DNA from: Clostridia bacterium
GTDB taxonomy: Bacteria > Bacillota > Clostridia > Oscillospirales > Acutalibacteraceae
NCBI GenBank assembly: GCA_024404125.1
Contig: JAKSQL010000004.1
Span: 1-23,420 of the forward strand
Direction of reading: 5' to 3'
Length of the DNA: 23,420 nucleotides
In this document: piece by piece, positions 17,075-23,420 of the stretch
Position numbering within the stretch: position 1 is the first letter of the stretch
Layout: the number at the start of each line of letters is the position of its first letter
Notes under the pieces: model-generated
Database searches by the model: none
The model's input: only the letters and a program-made list of their open reading frames with translations
Told to the model about the DNA's origin: nothing
Translations under genes and position numbers: made by a program

Positions 17075-19672
17075 TTATAACGATTTTGCTTTGTTTGATA
17101 AATCAGATAAAAGCGACATTGACTCAATAGGTGTTAAGGTGTTAACGTCAATCGCTTTAAGGTCTGATACTATCTCATTTGCGCCTATGTTTTCAAATGA
17201 CATCTGCGCGCTTTCGCTGCTTACGGTTTTATAGGTTACGGCACCGTTTTGCTCGGTGTCCCTAAGTATCTTTTTGGCTCTTTCGATTACGGCTTTGGGT
17301 ATTCCGCTTAAATTTGCAACCTCGATACCGTAACTCTCGTCCGCACCGCCTCTTACTATGCGCCTTAAAAAGATTATATCGTCTCCGCGCTTTTTAGCGG
17401 CAATATTATAATTTTTAACGCCCGAAAGTTCGTTTTCCATAGCGGTAAGTTCGTGGTAATGGGTGGCAAAAAGCGACTTCGCGCCGATTTTCTTTTTGTC
17501 GTTTACATATTCAAGTACCGCGCGCGCTATTGATATACCGTCAAACGTGGAGGTGCCTCTGCCGATTTCGTCAAGAATAAGCAAACTGTTGGCGGTGGCA
17601 TTTTTAAGTATATCGGCAACCTCACTCATCTCAACCATAAAGGTGGATTTGCCTGACGCCAAATCGTCAGACGCGCCTACGCGTGTAAAGAGCGCGTCCA
17701 CAATGCCTATCTGCGCCATACTTGCGGGTACAAAAGAACCTATTTGCGCTAAAATCACTATAAGGGCTGTCTGGCGCATATATGTGGACTTACCCGCCAT
17801 ATTAGGCCCTGTAATAATAGCGCAACGGTTTTCACTGTTATCAAGTAATGTATCGTTTGCAACAAAGGGTGAAGAAAGCAGTTGCTCGATTACGGGGTGT
17901 CTGCCGTCTTTAATATGAATAACACCGCTGTTATCTACTATGGGACGGCAATAATTGTTTTCAACCGCAACGGTTGCAAGAGAACAAAATACGTCAAGTC
18001 TTGCAATGGCATTCGCGGTGGTGCGAAAACGGTCAGACGCCTCGGCACAACGGTTTCTTATCTCGGAAAAAATTTCGTATTCAAGCGATACCACCCTATC
18101 CTTTGCGGAAAGCACCCTTGTTTCGAGTTCCTTAAGTTCCTCGGTAATAAATCTCTCGCAGTTTACAAGTGTATGCTTTCTTATGTAAGTTTCCGGTACT
18201 TTATCAAGAAAAGAATTTGTGACCTCGATATAGTAACCGAACACTTTGTTGTATCTTACTCTTAAATTCTTAATGCCCGTTTTTTCCCGCTCGCGTGTTT
18301 CAATTTCGGTAAGATAATCGGTGCCGTTGGTCATATCGTGGCGGAGAGTATCAACCTCGCTGCTATACCCTTTTTTGATTAGTTTGCCCTCCCTTACGAC
18401 AGCAGGGGCATTTTCGTCAATAGCACTGTCTATAAGATCGGCTATATCGCAAAGGTTATCAATGTCTTCTTCAACAGATTTGAGTATCTTACATTTTGCA
18501 CTTTGTAAAAGTTCTTTTATGTAGGGAAAACGGTGAGCCGTTGAAGCAAGGGATAAAAGGTCTCTTGCATTGGCGGTACCGTAAACGGTTTTTGTGATAA
18601 TACGCTCTACATCGCGAACACCGCTCATATATTCCGCCGCTTCGCAACGTAAAAGCGTATCGCTTGCAAGTTCTTCTACCGCGTTTTGTCTTGCCGAAAT
18701 CTCGGCAACCGATAAAAGCGGCTTTTGGATTATTGACCTCATAAGACGTTTGCCCATAGCGGTTTTAGTCTTGTCCACAACCCATAAAAGCGTTCCTTTT
18801 TTTGCCTTTGAACGCATAGTTTCGTAAAGTTCAAGGTTTCTTGCCGCGGTAGAGTCAAGCCGCATAAACTGCGCTTCGGTGTAAATATCAATTTCGTTTA
18901 CGGTGGCAATATCACTCTTGCCCGTTTCACGAAGATAATCTATAACCGCACCTGCCGAGTTGCATAGCGGACTTTTATCCGCAATGCCGATATCCTCTGT
19001 GCTTAAAACCTTAAAGTGTTCGCATATAAGATTTTTTGAAAGAGCGGTATCAAAGCAAGCATCTTCCCTTACCGTAAGCAAGCCCTCGTATTTATCCTTA
19101 AACAATTCGGTGAGGGGAGATAAATCTTTAAGTGTCTTATTAAGCAAAATCTCGCTCGGATTAAATCTTGCAATTTCGGCAAAAATGCGCTCGTAAAGGT
19201 TGTCCCCCGCGATTTCGGTAGCGTGACATTCACCCGTTGAAACGTCCGCAAAGCAAACACCCGCCGTATTCTCAAACACAAAAATGCTTGCAAGGTAATT
19301 GTTTTTGGACTCATCAAGCATACTGTCCTCAACTACGGTGCCGGGGGTTATTATGCGAATAACGTCCCTATCCACAAGACCTTTTGCGGTAGCGGGATCT
19401 TCGGTTTGTTCACATATAGCAACCTTATAACCTTTTTCAACAAGTCGCGCAATATATCCCTCGCAACTGTGGTACGGCACACCGCACATGGGCGCACGTT
19501 CACTAAGCCCGCAATCCTTACCCGTAAGAGTAAGGTCAAGTTCTTCGGACGCGAGTTTGGCATCGTCAAAAAACATCTCGTAAAAATCGCCGAGTCTGAA
19601 AAACAAAATGCAGTCTTTATTTTGCTCTTTGATGTTCATATACTGACGCATCATAGGAGACAGTTCTGCCAT
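17075..19672 (-). CDS. mutS: DNA mismatch repair protein MutS
   Basis: An 865-residue MutS1-type protein, full length. The mismatch-reading Phe-x-Glu is in GDFYEMF (Phe30, Glu32). Connector, lever and clamp domains follow. The ATPase has Walker A GPNMAGKST (about 615-625), Walker B LILDEIGRGTSTFDG and the ATHYHEL segment. It recognises mismatches and recruits MutL. The start ATG 19672 has AAGGGG 8 bases upstream. Unlike its neighbours it is separated from the gene before it by 252 bases, filled by a hairpin-rich repeat block (19715-19918), which may affect how it is transcribed. I could not identify a convincing separate promoter there. Confidence 0.98.
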   Translation of the reverse strand: MAELSPMMRQYMNIKEQNKDCILFFRLGDFYEMFFDDAKLASEELDLTLTGKDCGLSERAPMCGVPYHSCEGYIARLVEKGYKVAICEQTEDPATAKGLVDRDVIRIITPGTVVEDSMLDESKNNYLASIFVFENTAGVCFADVSTGECHATEIAGDNLYERIFAEIARFNPSEILLNKTLKDLSPLTELFKDKYEGLLTVREDACFDTALSKNLICEHFKVLSTEDIGIADKSPLCNSAGAVIDYLRETGKSDIATVNEIDIYTEAQFMRLDSTAARNLELYETMRSKAKKGTLLWVVDKTKTAMGKRLMRSIIQKPLLSVAEISARQNAVEELASDTLLRCEAAEYMSGVRDVERIITKTVYGTANARDLLSLASTAHRFPYIKELLQSAKCKILKSVEEDIDNLCDIADLIDSAIDENAPAVVREGKLIKKGYSSEVDTLRHDMTNGTDYLTEIETREREKTGIKNLRVRYNKVFGYYIEVTNSFLDKVPETYIRKHTLVNCERFITEELKELETRVLSAKDRVVSLEYEIFSEIRNRCAEASDRFRTTANAIARLDVFCSLATVAVENNYCRPIVDNSGVIHIKDGRHPVIEQLLSSPFVANDTLLDNSENRCAIITGPNMAGKSTYMRQTALIVILAQIGSFVPASMAQIGIVDALFTRVGASDDLASGKSTFMVEMSEVADILKNATANSLLILDEIGRGTSTFDGISIARAVLEYVNDKKKIGAKSLFATHYHELTAMENELSGVKNYNIAAKKRGDDIIFLRRIVRGGADESYGIEVANLSGIPKAVIERAKKILRDTEQNGAVTYKTVSSESAQMSFENIGANEIVSDLKAIDVNTLTPIESMSLLSDLSNKAKSL

Positions 19673-19714
19673 AATTTTATCCCCTTATAGAATGAATAAT
19701 TTTAAAAACAAACA

Positions 19715-19772
19715 GTGGTATTTAAGGAAAACAGCGCAGTCAAAAGCAGAGTTTTTGCGAGTTGTTGTCCTC
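19715..19772 (+). repeat. Hairpin-forming direct repeat, copy 1
   Basis: 58 bases, matching 19858-19915 at 52 positions. As plus-strand RNA it folds with an outer stem of 725-737 against 759-771 (last three digits), interrupted by A729-G767 and G736-A760 mismatches that are conserved in copy 2. The inner 7-bp stem is 741-747 with 751-757, with loop AGA and an AGT/C internal loop. G734-U762 and G746-U752 are wobbles here where copy 2 has Watson-Crick pairs. Confidence 0.85.
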
Positions 19773-19779
19773 ATAGTTT

Positions 19780-19808
19780 GTTTTCGGGGAAGTTTCTTTC
19801 CCGAAAAC
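19780..19808. other. 13-bp hairpin between the repeats
   Basis: Positions 19780-19792 pair with 19796-19808: nine perfect pairs (GTTTTCGGG with CCCGAAAAC), then one G-U in the plus-strand sense, then three more, closing a TTT loop. No T-run follows on either strand that would make it a standard terminator. Confidence 0.8.
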
Positions 19809-19819
19809 TCTTTGTAAGC

Positions 19820-19846
19820 GAAAATCTTGCCGTAAGGCGGATTTTC
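19820..19846 (+). other. Hairpin with GUAA (GNRA-type) tetraloop
   Basis: GAAAATC (19820-19826) pairs with GATTTTC (19840-19846), then U-G and a bulge, then GCC/GGC closing the loop GTAA at 19832-19835. In the plus sense this is a GNRA tetraloop, a stable RNA motif. In the minus sense the loop reads TTAC, which is not. This favours a plus-strand RNA. Confidence 0.7.
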
Positions 19847-19857
19847 AAGAACGAAAG

Positions 19858-19915
19858 GTGGTATTGGAGGAAAATGACGCAGTCAAAAGCAGAGCTTTTG
19901 CGAGTTGTTGTCCTC
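19858..19915 (+). repeat. Hairpin-forming direct repeat, copy 2
   Basis: 58 bases, the second copy of 19715-19772. The outer stem extends further here: TTGGAGGA (19864-19871) pairs exactly with TCCTCCAA (19911-19918). The inner stem CAAAAGC/GCTTTTG (19884-19890, 19894-19900) is perfect with loop AGA. T875-G907 and G876-U906 are wobbles where copy 1 has C-G and A-U. The repeat ends 10 bases beyond the stop of the ylbF-family gene. Confidence 0.85.
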
Positions 19916-19924
19916 CAAAGGACT

Positions 19925-20332
19925 TTAGTGGCATCCGCCGCAACTTTCACAACTGCCGGTGCAGTTGTGGGTCTCGGGCTCAACTGTTTTGGGGTCTGCG
20001 CCTTCTACACACTGCATAATAACACTGTTGATATCGTTAAGCAACGAATCAAGGTCGGCTTTTGCGGTGTTGTAGTCAAGCATGGATTTGCTCGACATTA
20101 CCTTTGAGTAAACCGCGCGAAGTTGCTCGTTTAACTGCTTTACTTTTTCTTCGTCCTGCGGGTCTTTTTCCATTTCCTGTTCAAGATTCATACGGGTTAC
20201 GTTAAATTCACCGATACCCTCTTGAAGTTCCTTATCGTTATCGTTGGCAAGTCTTGCCTTTGCGAAACGGATAAAACGCTCGTCCTTCTGAATTTCAGCG
20301 CCAAGCGCTCTTACACTTTCAAGTACTGACAT
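19925..20332 (-). CDS. YlbF/YmcA-family (Ric complex) protein with Cys-rich tail
   Basis: A 135-residue helical protein of the YlbF/YmcA family. The body (1-108) is Lys/Glu/Leu-rich and heptad-like; the tail has Cys124, Cys128, Cys131 and Cys134 ending CGGCH. In Bacillus the paralogues RicA (YmcA) and RicF (YlbF) join RicT (YaaT) in a complex carrying [4Fe-4S] clusters that acts on RNase Y-dependent RNA maturation and developmental signalling. Position between miaB and mutS is that of Bacillus ymcA, so this may be the RicA counterpart; the paralogues are hard to separate by eye. The start ATG 20332 has AAGGAG 10 bases upstream, 18 bases after the miaB stop. Confidence 0.85.
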   Translation of the reverse strand: MSVLESVRALGAEIQKDERFIRFAKARLANDNDKELQEGIGEFNVTRMNLEQEMEKDPQDEEKVKQLNEQLRAVYSKVMSSKSMLDYNTAKADLDSLLNDINSVIMQCVEGADPKTVEPETHNCTGSCESCGGCH

Positions 20333-20350
20333 TTTTAAATTTCTCCTTTT

Positions 20351-21754
20351 TTATATTAAACTGCCTTTAAGGCCGTTTTCATACTTTTCTATATTTACGT
20401 TTTGAAACGTTCCTATGAGTTCTTCATTGCCTGAAAATTCTACCGTAATACCGTTAGAGGTTTTACCTTCAAGCATACCTTCTTCTTTTGCTTTCTGCTC
20501 TGTTAACACCCTAAAGGTTTTGCCGATAAATTCTTTTTCTTTTTTAATGCCTATCGGCTCTTGAACTTTAAGCAGTTCTGTAAACCATTTGCCCTTTTCT
20601 TCTCTTGAAACGTTATCCTCCATAACCGCGGCGGGTGTTCCCGTGCGGGGGGAATAAATAAAGGTAAAAAGCGATAAAAACTCTACTTTTTTTACAAGTT
20701 CCGCGGTACAAACAAAGTCCTCGTACGTTTCCCCCGGAAACCCGACTATTATATCGCTTGTAAAAGTAACGTCAGGTATCTTTTGCTTTGCAAGGTTTAT
20801 AAGCGATAAATACTTTTCGGAATCGTAGTGACGGTTCATACGCTTAAGTATTCTGTCCGACCCGCTTTGAAACGGCAGGTGCAGATGCCTTTCCACCTTT
20901 TCGCACTCGGCTATTGTATCAATAAGTTCCTTTGTGCAATCTTTCGGATGGGAGGTCATAAACCTTATTAAAAAGTCACCCTCAACCGCATTTATTTTAC
21001 GCAGAAGTTTTGCAAAATTTATATCCTCTTTGAGTCCTTTGCCGTATGAGTTTACATTCTGCCCCAAAAGCATTATTTCCTTATAGCCGGCATCTACCAT
21101 CTGCTTTATTTCTTTAAGTATTTCTTCAGATGAGCGCGAACGCTCTCTGCCTCTTACATAGGGTACTATACAGTATGTGCAAAAATTATCGCACCCGTAC
21201 ATTATGGGAACAAATCCCTTTATACTGCCGTCCCGCAAAGTCGGAATGTCCTCAACAATTTCTTTATTGTCAAGAGAAAGTTCATAAACTCTTTTTTTAG
21301 TGGTGAGCACTTTGTAAATAAACTCGGGCAGACGGTAAAGCACCTGCGTACCGAAGACCATATTTACATAAGGGTAACTGTTTTTAAACTTTTCGGCAAC
21401 CGTTTCCTGCTGTGCCATACAGCCGCAAACCGCCACAATTAAATCCTTGTTTTCTTTCTTGTACTTTTTTGTAGCACCTACGTTGCCGTAAACCCTATCC
21501 TCTGCATGCCCCCGTACCGCGCAGGTGTTAAAAATGATAAAGTCGGCAATTTCAGGAGTATCGGTCATATCGTATCCGCAGGTATAAAGCATACCCTTTA
21601 TCCGCTCGGAATCGTTTACGTTCTGTTGGCAACCGAAAGTTATTACACACGCTTTAGGGCGTGTTTTATGTGTTTGCATAAGTATATCCGAAACCCTTTT
21701 TGCATAGGATATCTGTTCGGGCGGATACTTACACTTATCATCAGGAAAAAGCAA
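20351..21754 (-). CDS. miaB: tRNA-2-methylthio-N6-dimethylallyladenosine synthase
   Basis: A radical-SAM methylthiotransferase turning i6A37 into ms2i6A37 in tRNA. Counting from TTG 21769, the N-terminal auxiliary-cluster cysteines are Cys47 (TFGCQQN), Cys83 (NTCAVR) and Cys117 (CGCMAQQ). The radical-SAM CxxxCxxC is Cys193, Cys197 and Cys200 in GCDNFCTYC. A TRAM domain forms the C-terminus. I prefer start TTG 21754 (467 residues): GGGGGA lies 7 bases upstream and the predicted transcript start near 21777 leaves it a leader of about 23 bases. TTG 21769 would have almost no leader. Either start keeps all motifs. It heads the long minus-strand run. Confidence 0.95.
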   Translation of the reverse strand: MLFPDDKCKYPPEQISYAKRVSDILMQTHKTRPKACVITFGCQQNVNDSERIKGMLYTCGYDMTDTPEIADFIIFNTCAVRGHAEDRVYGNVGATKKYKKENKDLIVAVCGCMAQQETVAEKFKNSYPYVNMVFGTQVLYRLPEFIYKVLTTKKRVYELSLDNKEIVEDIPTLRDGSIKGFVPIMYGCDNFCTYCIVPYVRGRERSRSSEEILKEIKQMVDAGYKEIMLLGQNVNSYGKGLKEDINFAKLLRKINAVEGDFLIRFMTSHPKDCTKELIDTIAECEKVERHLHLPFQSGSDRILKRMNRHYDSEKYLSLINLAKQKIPDVTFTSDIIVGFPGETYEDFVCTAELVKKVEFLSLFTFIYSPRTGTPAAVMEDNVSREEKGKWFTELLKVQEPIGIKKEKEFIGKTFRVLTEQKAKEEGMLEGKTSNGITVEFSGNEELIGTFQNVNIEKYENGLKGSLI

Positions 21755-21783
21755 AATAAAGTCCCCCAATATATATTTAATAT

Positions 21784-21812
21784 ATTATACTACAAATTAT
21801 ATATATCTGCAA
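21784..21812 (-). promoter_or_regulatory. Candidate promoter for miaB and the minus-strand run
   Basis: On the minus strand a perfect TATAAT (21789-21784) lies 17 bases after TTGCAG (21812-21807). The -10 and spacing are ideal; the -35 matches only TTG of TTGACA. The flanks are very A/T-rich. The predicted transcript start is near 21777. Confidence 0.55.
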
Positions 21813-21836
21813 GAAAAATCATCAAAAAACCGATAC

Positions 21837-21865
21837 TTGAAACAAAGCGGATATTGTGGTAATAT
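21837..21865 (+). promoter_or_regulatory. Candidate promoter for pth-mfd
   Basis: TTGAAA (21837-21842), a 17-base spacer and TAATAT (21860-21865), with TGG directly before the -10, an extended -10 arrangement. It predicts a transcript start near 21872 and a leader of about 20 bases before pth. It is divergent from the miaB promoter. Confidence 0.7.
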
Positions 21866-21892
21866 ATTCTAACGAAAGATACGGTGATGAAA

Positions 21893-22486
21893 ATGCTTTT
21901 TAAATCGAAAAGCGGTACCTTTGATTTTCTTATAGCAGGGCTTGGAAATCCCGGTATGGAATACGAAAAAACCCGTCACAACGCGGGCTTTTCGGCAGTA
22001 GATATTATAGCGGAAAACTGCGGTGCGGCGTTTTCAAAGCATAAGTTTGAAGCGGTTTTGGCTGACGGTGAAATTGCCTCAAAGCGAGTGCTTATATGCA
22101 AACCGCAAACCTATATGAATAATTCGGGCAACGCGGTGGGAAAGATAAGTTCGTTTTATAAAATACCCGCCGACAGAATAATTGTTATTTCGGACGATAT
22201 TGATTTAAAGGTCGGCACTGTGCGGATAAGAAGAAAAGGCAGTGCCGGAGGTCATAACGGACTAAAGGACATTATTGCCGCTTTGGGAACCGAAGATTTT
22301 ATGCGAATTAAAATAGGTGTAGGCGACCGAAGCGACCGCGATATTGACCTTAAAAACCACGTGCTCGGCAGGTTTTCAAAGGAAGACGCGGCTATTATGG
22401 AAAAAAGTTTTAAAACAGCAGCAGCCGCAGTGGAGGAAATTTTAAATCACGGCATTGAAAGTGCTATGAATTTATACAGTAAGTAA
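21893..22486 (+). CDS. pth: Peptidyl-tRNA hydrolase
   Basis: A 197-residue enzyme that frees tRNA from peptidyl-tRNA dropped by ribosomes. Family landmarks are the N-terminal LIAGLGNPGMEYEKTRHNAGF, whose RHNAGF contains the catalytic His, then KPQTYMNNSGNAV, ISDDIDLKVGTVRIRRKGSAGGHNGLK and RIKIGVG. I start at ATG 21893, because GGTGAT (21883-21888) matches the 3' side of the Shine-Dalgarno consensus at suitable spacing. ATG 21887 and GTG 21884 are in frame but overlap that site. mfd follows after 9 bases, a common pth-mfd pairing in Firmicutes. Confidence 0.95.
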   Translation: MLFKSKSGTFDFLIAGLGNPGMEYEKTRHNAGFSAVDIIAENCGAAFSKHKFEAVLADGEIASKRVLICKPQTYMNNSGNAVGKISSFYKIPADRIIVISDDIDLKVGTVRIRRKGSAGGHNGLKDIIAALGTEDFMRIKIGVGDRSDRDIDLKNHVLGRFSKEDAAIMEKSFKTAAAAVEEILNHGIESAMNLYSK

Positions 22487-22495
22487 GGTTTTTTG

Positions 22496-23389
22496 ATGAA
22501 ATTCGAAAACGAAATTTTGTCAAAGGATATCTCTTACCAAAAGTTATCGGCGGAAATAAAATCAGGCGCTCTGCCGATTATGGCTTCGGGACTTTCGGAG
22601 ATACACAAGGCACTTGTTCTCTCCGCACTTTTTGACGGTACAGGCAAAAAAATTGCCGTTATTACCAAGGACGAAGCCGCCGCTACCGCACTTTTGGAAG
22701 ACCTTATCTGTTTTGGCAAAAACGCGGTAATACTGCCGCAAAGAGATTACAACTTAGCCCGTATGCAAGGGTACTCGCGAGAGTACGAGCAAAAGCGGAT
22801 AGACACCCTGTCAAAAGTTTTTGACGGGGATTTTGACATACTTGTTTTATCGCTTGACTCTGCTTTACAGTATACCCTGCCGCCTAAGGTTCTTGAAAAA
22901 AGCAGGTTTAAAATAGAGGTGGGCAAGTCCTACGATATTACCGGACTTTGCGATAAACTTATCGCTTCGGGATACGAAAGATACGAGATTTGTGACGGTG
23001 CAGGTCAGTTTTGTGTTCGCGGCGGAATAATGGATATATTCCCCATAGGTTGTAAAAATCCCGTAAGAATAGAGTTTTGGGGTGACGAGGCAGACAGTAT
23101 TTCGCAGTTTGATATATTCACGCAACGCCGCGGCGAAACGCTAAGTTCGGTGACTGTGTGCCCTGCAACCGAACTGCCTTACGAAAAGGAAATGCTTGCC
23201 GAAAAGATAGAGAATATTCTTACTAAAAGGCGCAAAGAGCAACCCGCCGATAAATTCGCATACGGCGATATAGAACTGTTGCGGTCGGGCATAAGGGCAG
23301 AGCCGGATTTATATATTCCTCTGCTTTACGACAAACGTGCTACGGTATTTGATCATCCTGACGGTGCTTTATTTGCCCTTGGCGAATAG
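22496..23389 (+). CDS. mfd: Transcription-repair coupling factor Mfd, N-terminal part, interrupted
   Basis: 297 residues matching the UvrB-homology N-terminus of Mfd (normally about 1,100-1,200 residues): LPQRDYNLARMQGYSREYEQKRIDTL, then GQFCVRGGIMDIFPIGCKNPVRIEFWGDEADSI, FDIFTQR and LYIPLLYDKRATVFD. Mfd removes stalled RNA polymerase and recruits nucleotide excision repair. The start is ATG 22496 with AAGG 7 bases upstream, not TTG 22493. The frame stops at TAG 23387-23389, far too early. Downstream, the +1 frame is open to the window edge and reads plausibly as continuation (ANSPCIEKK). So this is a one-base frameshift, a nonsense change, or an error near a contig end; a truly short protein is least likely. 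Confidence 0.88.
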   Translation: MKFENEILSKDISYQKLSAEIKSGALPIMASGLSEIHKALVLSALFDGTGKKIAVITKDEAAATALLEDLICFGKNAVILPQRDYNLARMQGYSREYEQKRIDTLSKVFDGDFDILVLSLDSALQYTLPPKVLEKSRFKIEVGKSYDITGLCDKLIASGYERYEICDGAGQFCVRGGIMDIFPIGCKNPVRIEFWGDEADSISQFDIFTQRRGETLSSVTVCPATELPYEKEMLAEKIENILTKRRKEQPADKFAYGDIELLRSGIRAEPDLYIPLLYDKRATVFDHPDGALFALGE

Positions 23390-23420
23390 CCCGTGCATAG
23401 AAAAAAAATCGCCTCGGCGC

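Larger units (their letters stand above)
19673..19924. other. Intergenic block with no gene: four-hairpin repeat element
   Basis: This is the only large gap in the minus-strand run. It holds repeat 1, a 13-bp hairpin, a GUAA-loop hairpin and repeat 2 in that order, together about 204 bases (19715-19918). Open frames cross it on both strands, but they run through the stems, lack ribosome sites and extend antisense into neighbours, so I treat them as chance. The structure is compatible with a small structured RNA, a composite REP/MITE-like repeat, or an RNA-stabilising element between two cistrons. I do not recognise a described family. Confidence 0.6.

Noticed and set aside
19673..19735. A promoter directly upstream of mutS
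   Set aside because: On the minus strand there are A/T-rich patches and a TTGACT, but no -10 at acceptable spacing; the TATAAG near the start overlaps the ribosome site.
19715..19915. A minimal CRISPR array
   Set aside because: There are only two imperfect copies, 85 bases of spacer that is itself made of hairpins, and no cas genes in the window.
19858..19918. Repeat copy 2 as an intrinsic terminator of the miaB-ylbF message
   Set aside because: The stem is strong but no run of T follows it on either strand; after the stem come AATACCACC on the minus strand and AGGACTTTA on the plus.
19715..20107. A 130-codon plus-strand open frame across the repeat block and antisense to the ylbF-family gene
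   Set aside because: It begins at a GTG with no ribosome site, its codons are dictated by hairpin stems, and its second half is antisense to a well-supported gene. A matching minus-strand frame (19771-19983) fails for the same reasons.
7258..23389. Reassignment of TGA or TAG as sense codons to explain the tkt and mfd interruptions
   Set aside because: TAG ends the CDF gene just before the lysozyme start, and TGA ends lspA, mutL, miaA and the HlyD-like gene at tight junctions, so both act as stops here.

Overview
The window is chromosomal housekeeping DNA from a low-to-mid GC member of the Bacillota, class Clostridia. It probably belongs to the Oscillospirales/Ruminococcaceae side, judged from protein style and gene order; no marker gene is present to fix the genus. 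Gene order agrees with Firmicutes synteny: miaB, a ylbF/ymcA-family gene, mutS and mutL run together, and yggS(ylmE)-sepF-ylmH-divIVA-lspA-rluD follow. Genes are dense and mostly separated by 1-35 bases or overlapping. I see no phage, IS, CRISPR, tRNA or rRNA.

Layout. Positions 1-6276 (+) hold a tail of an upstream gene, an alpha/beta hydrolase, a membrane-fused MurF-type ligase, D-Ala-D-Ala ligase, a CDF metal exporter and a membrane-anchored GH25 lysozyme: mostly a cell-wall block. It ends at a bidirectional terminator (about 6279-6301) facing the end of a long minus-strand run. That run reads from miaB (about 21.75 kb) leftwards: miaB, ylbF/ymcA-like, mutS, mutL, miaA, a HlyD-like adaptor, yggS, sepF, ylmH, divIVA, lspA, rluD, a Cof-type HAD phosphatase, and the two halves of a split transketolase. 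It joins tRNA modification (MiaA makes i6A, MiaB makes ms2i6A), mismatch repair (MutS/MutL), division-site proteins (SepF, DivIVA, YlmH), lipoprotein processing and rRNA pseudouridylation. From a divergent promoter region at about 21.78-21.87 kb, pth and mfd read rightwards to the window edge.

The most unusual part is the only sizeable gap inside the minus-strand run, 19673-19924. It holds two 58-base direct repeats (52/58 identical) flanking two further hairpins. Each repeat folds on itself. Nearly all differences between the copies keep the pairing if the transcript is the plus strand (G-U wobbles and one compensatory pair), and one inner hairpin has a GUAA (GNRA-type) loop on that strand. 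This suggests a structured RNA or RNA-derived dispersed repeat, antisense to its neighbours. I cannot name a family for it.

Two coding anomalies deserve checking against reads. The best start of the transketolase C-terminal half is followed at codon 3 by an in-frame TGA. The mfd frame meets TAG about 30 bases before the window ends, while the +1 frame stays open.
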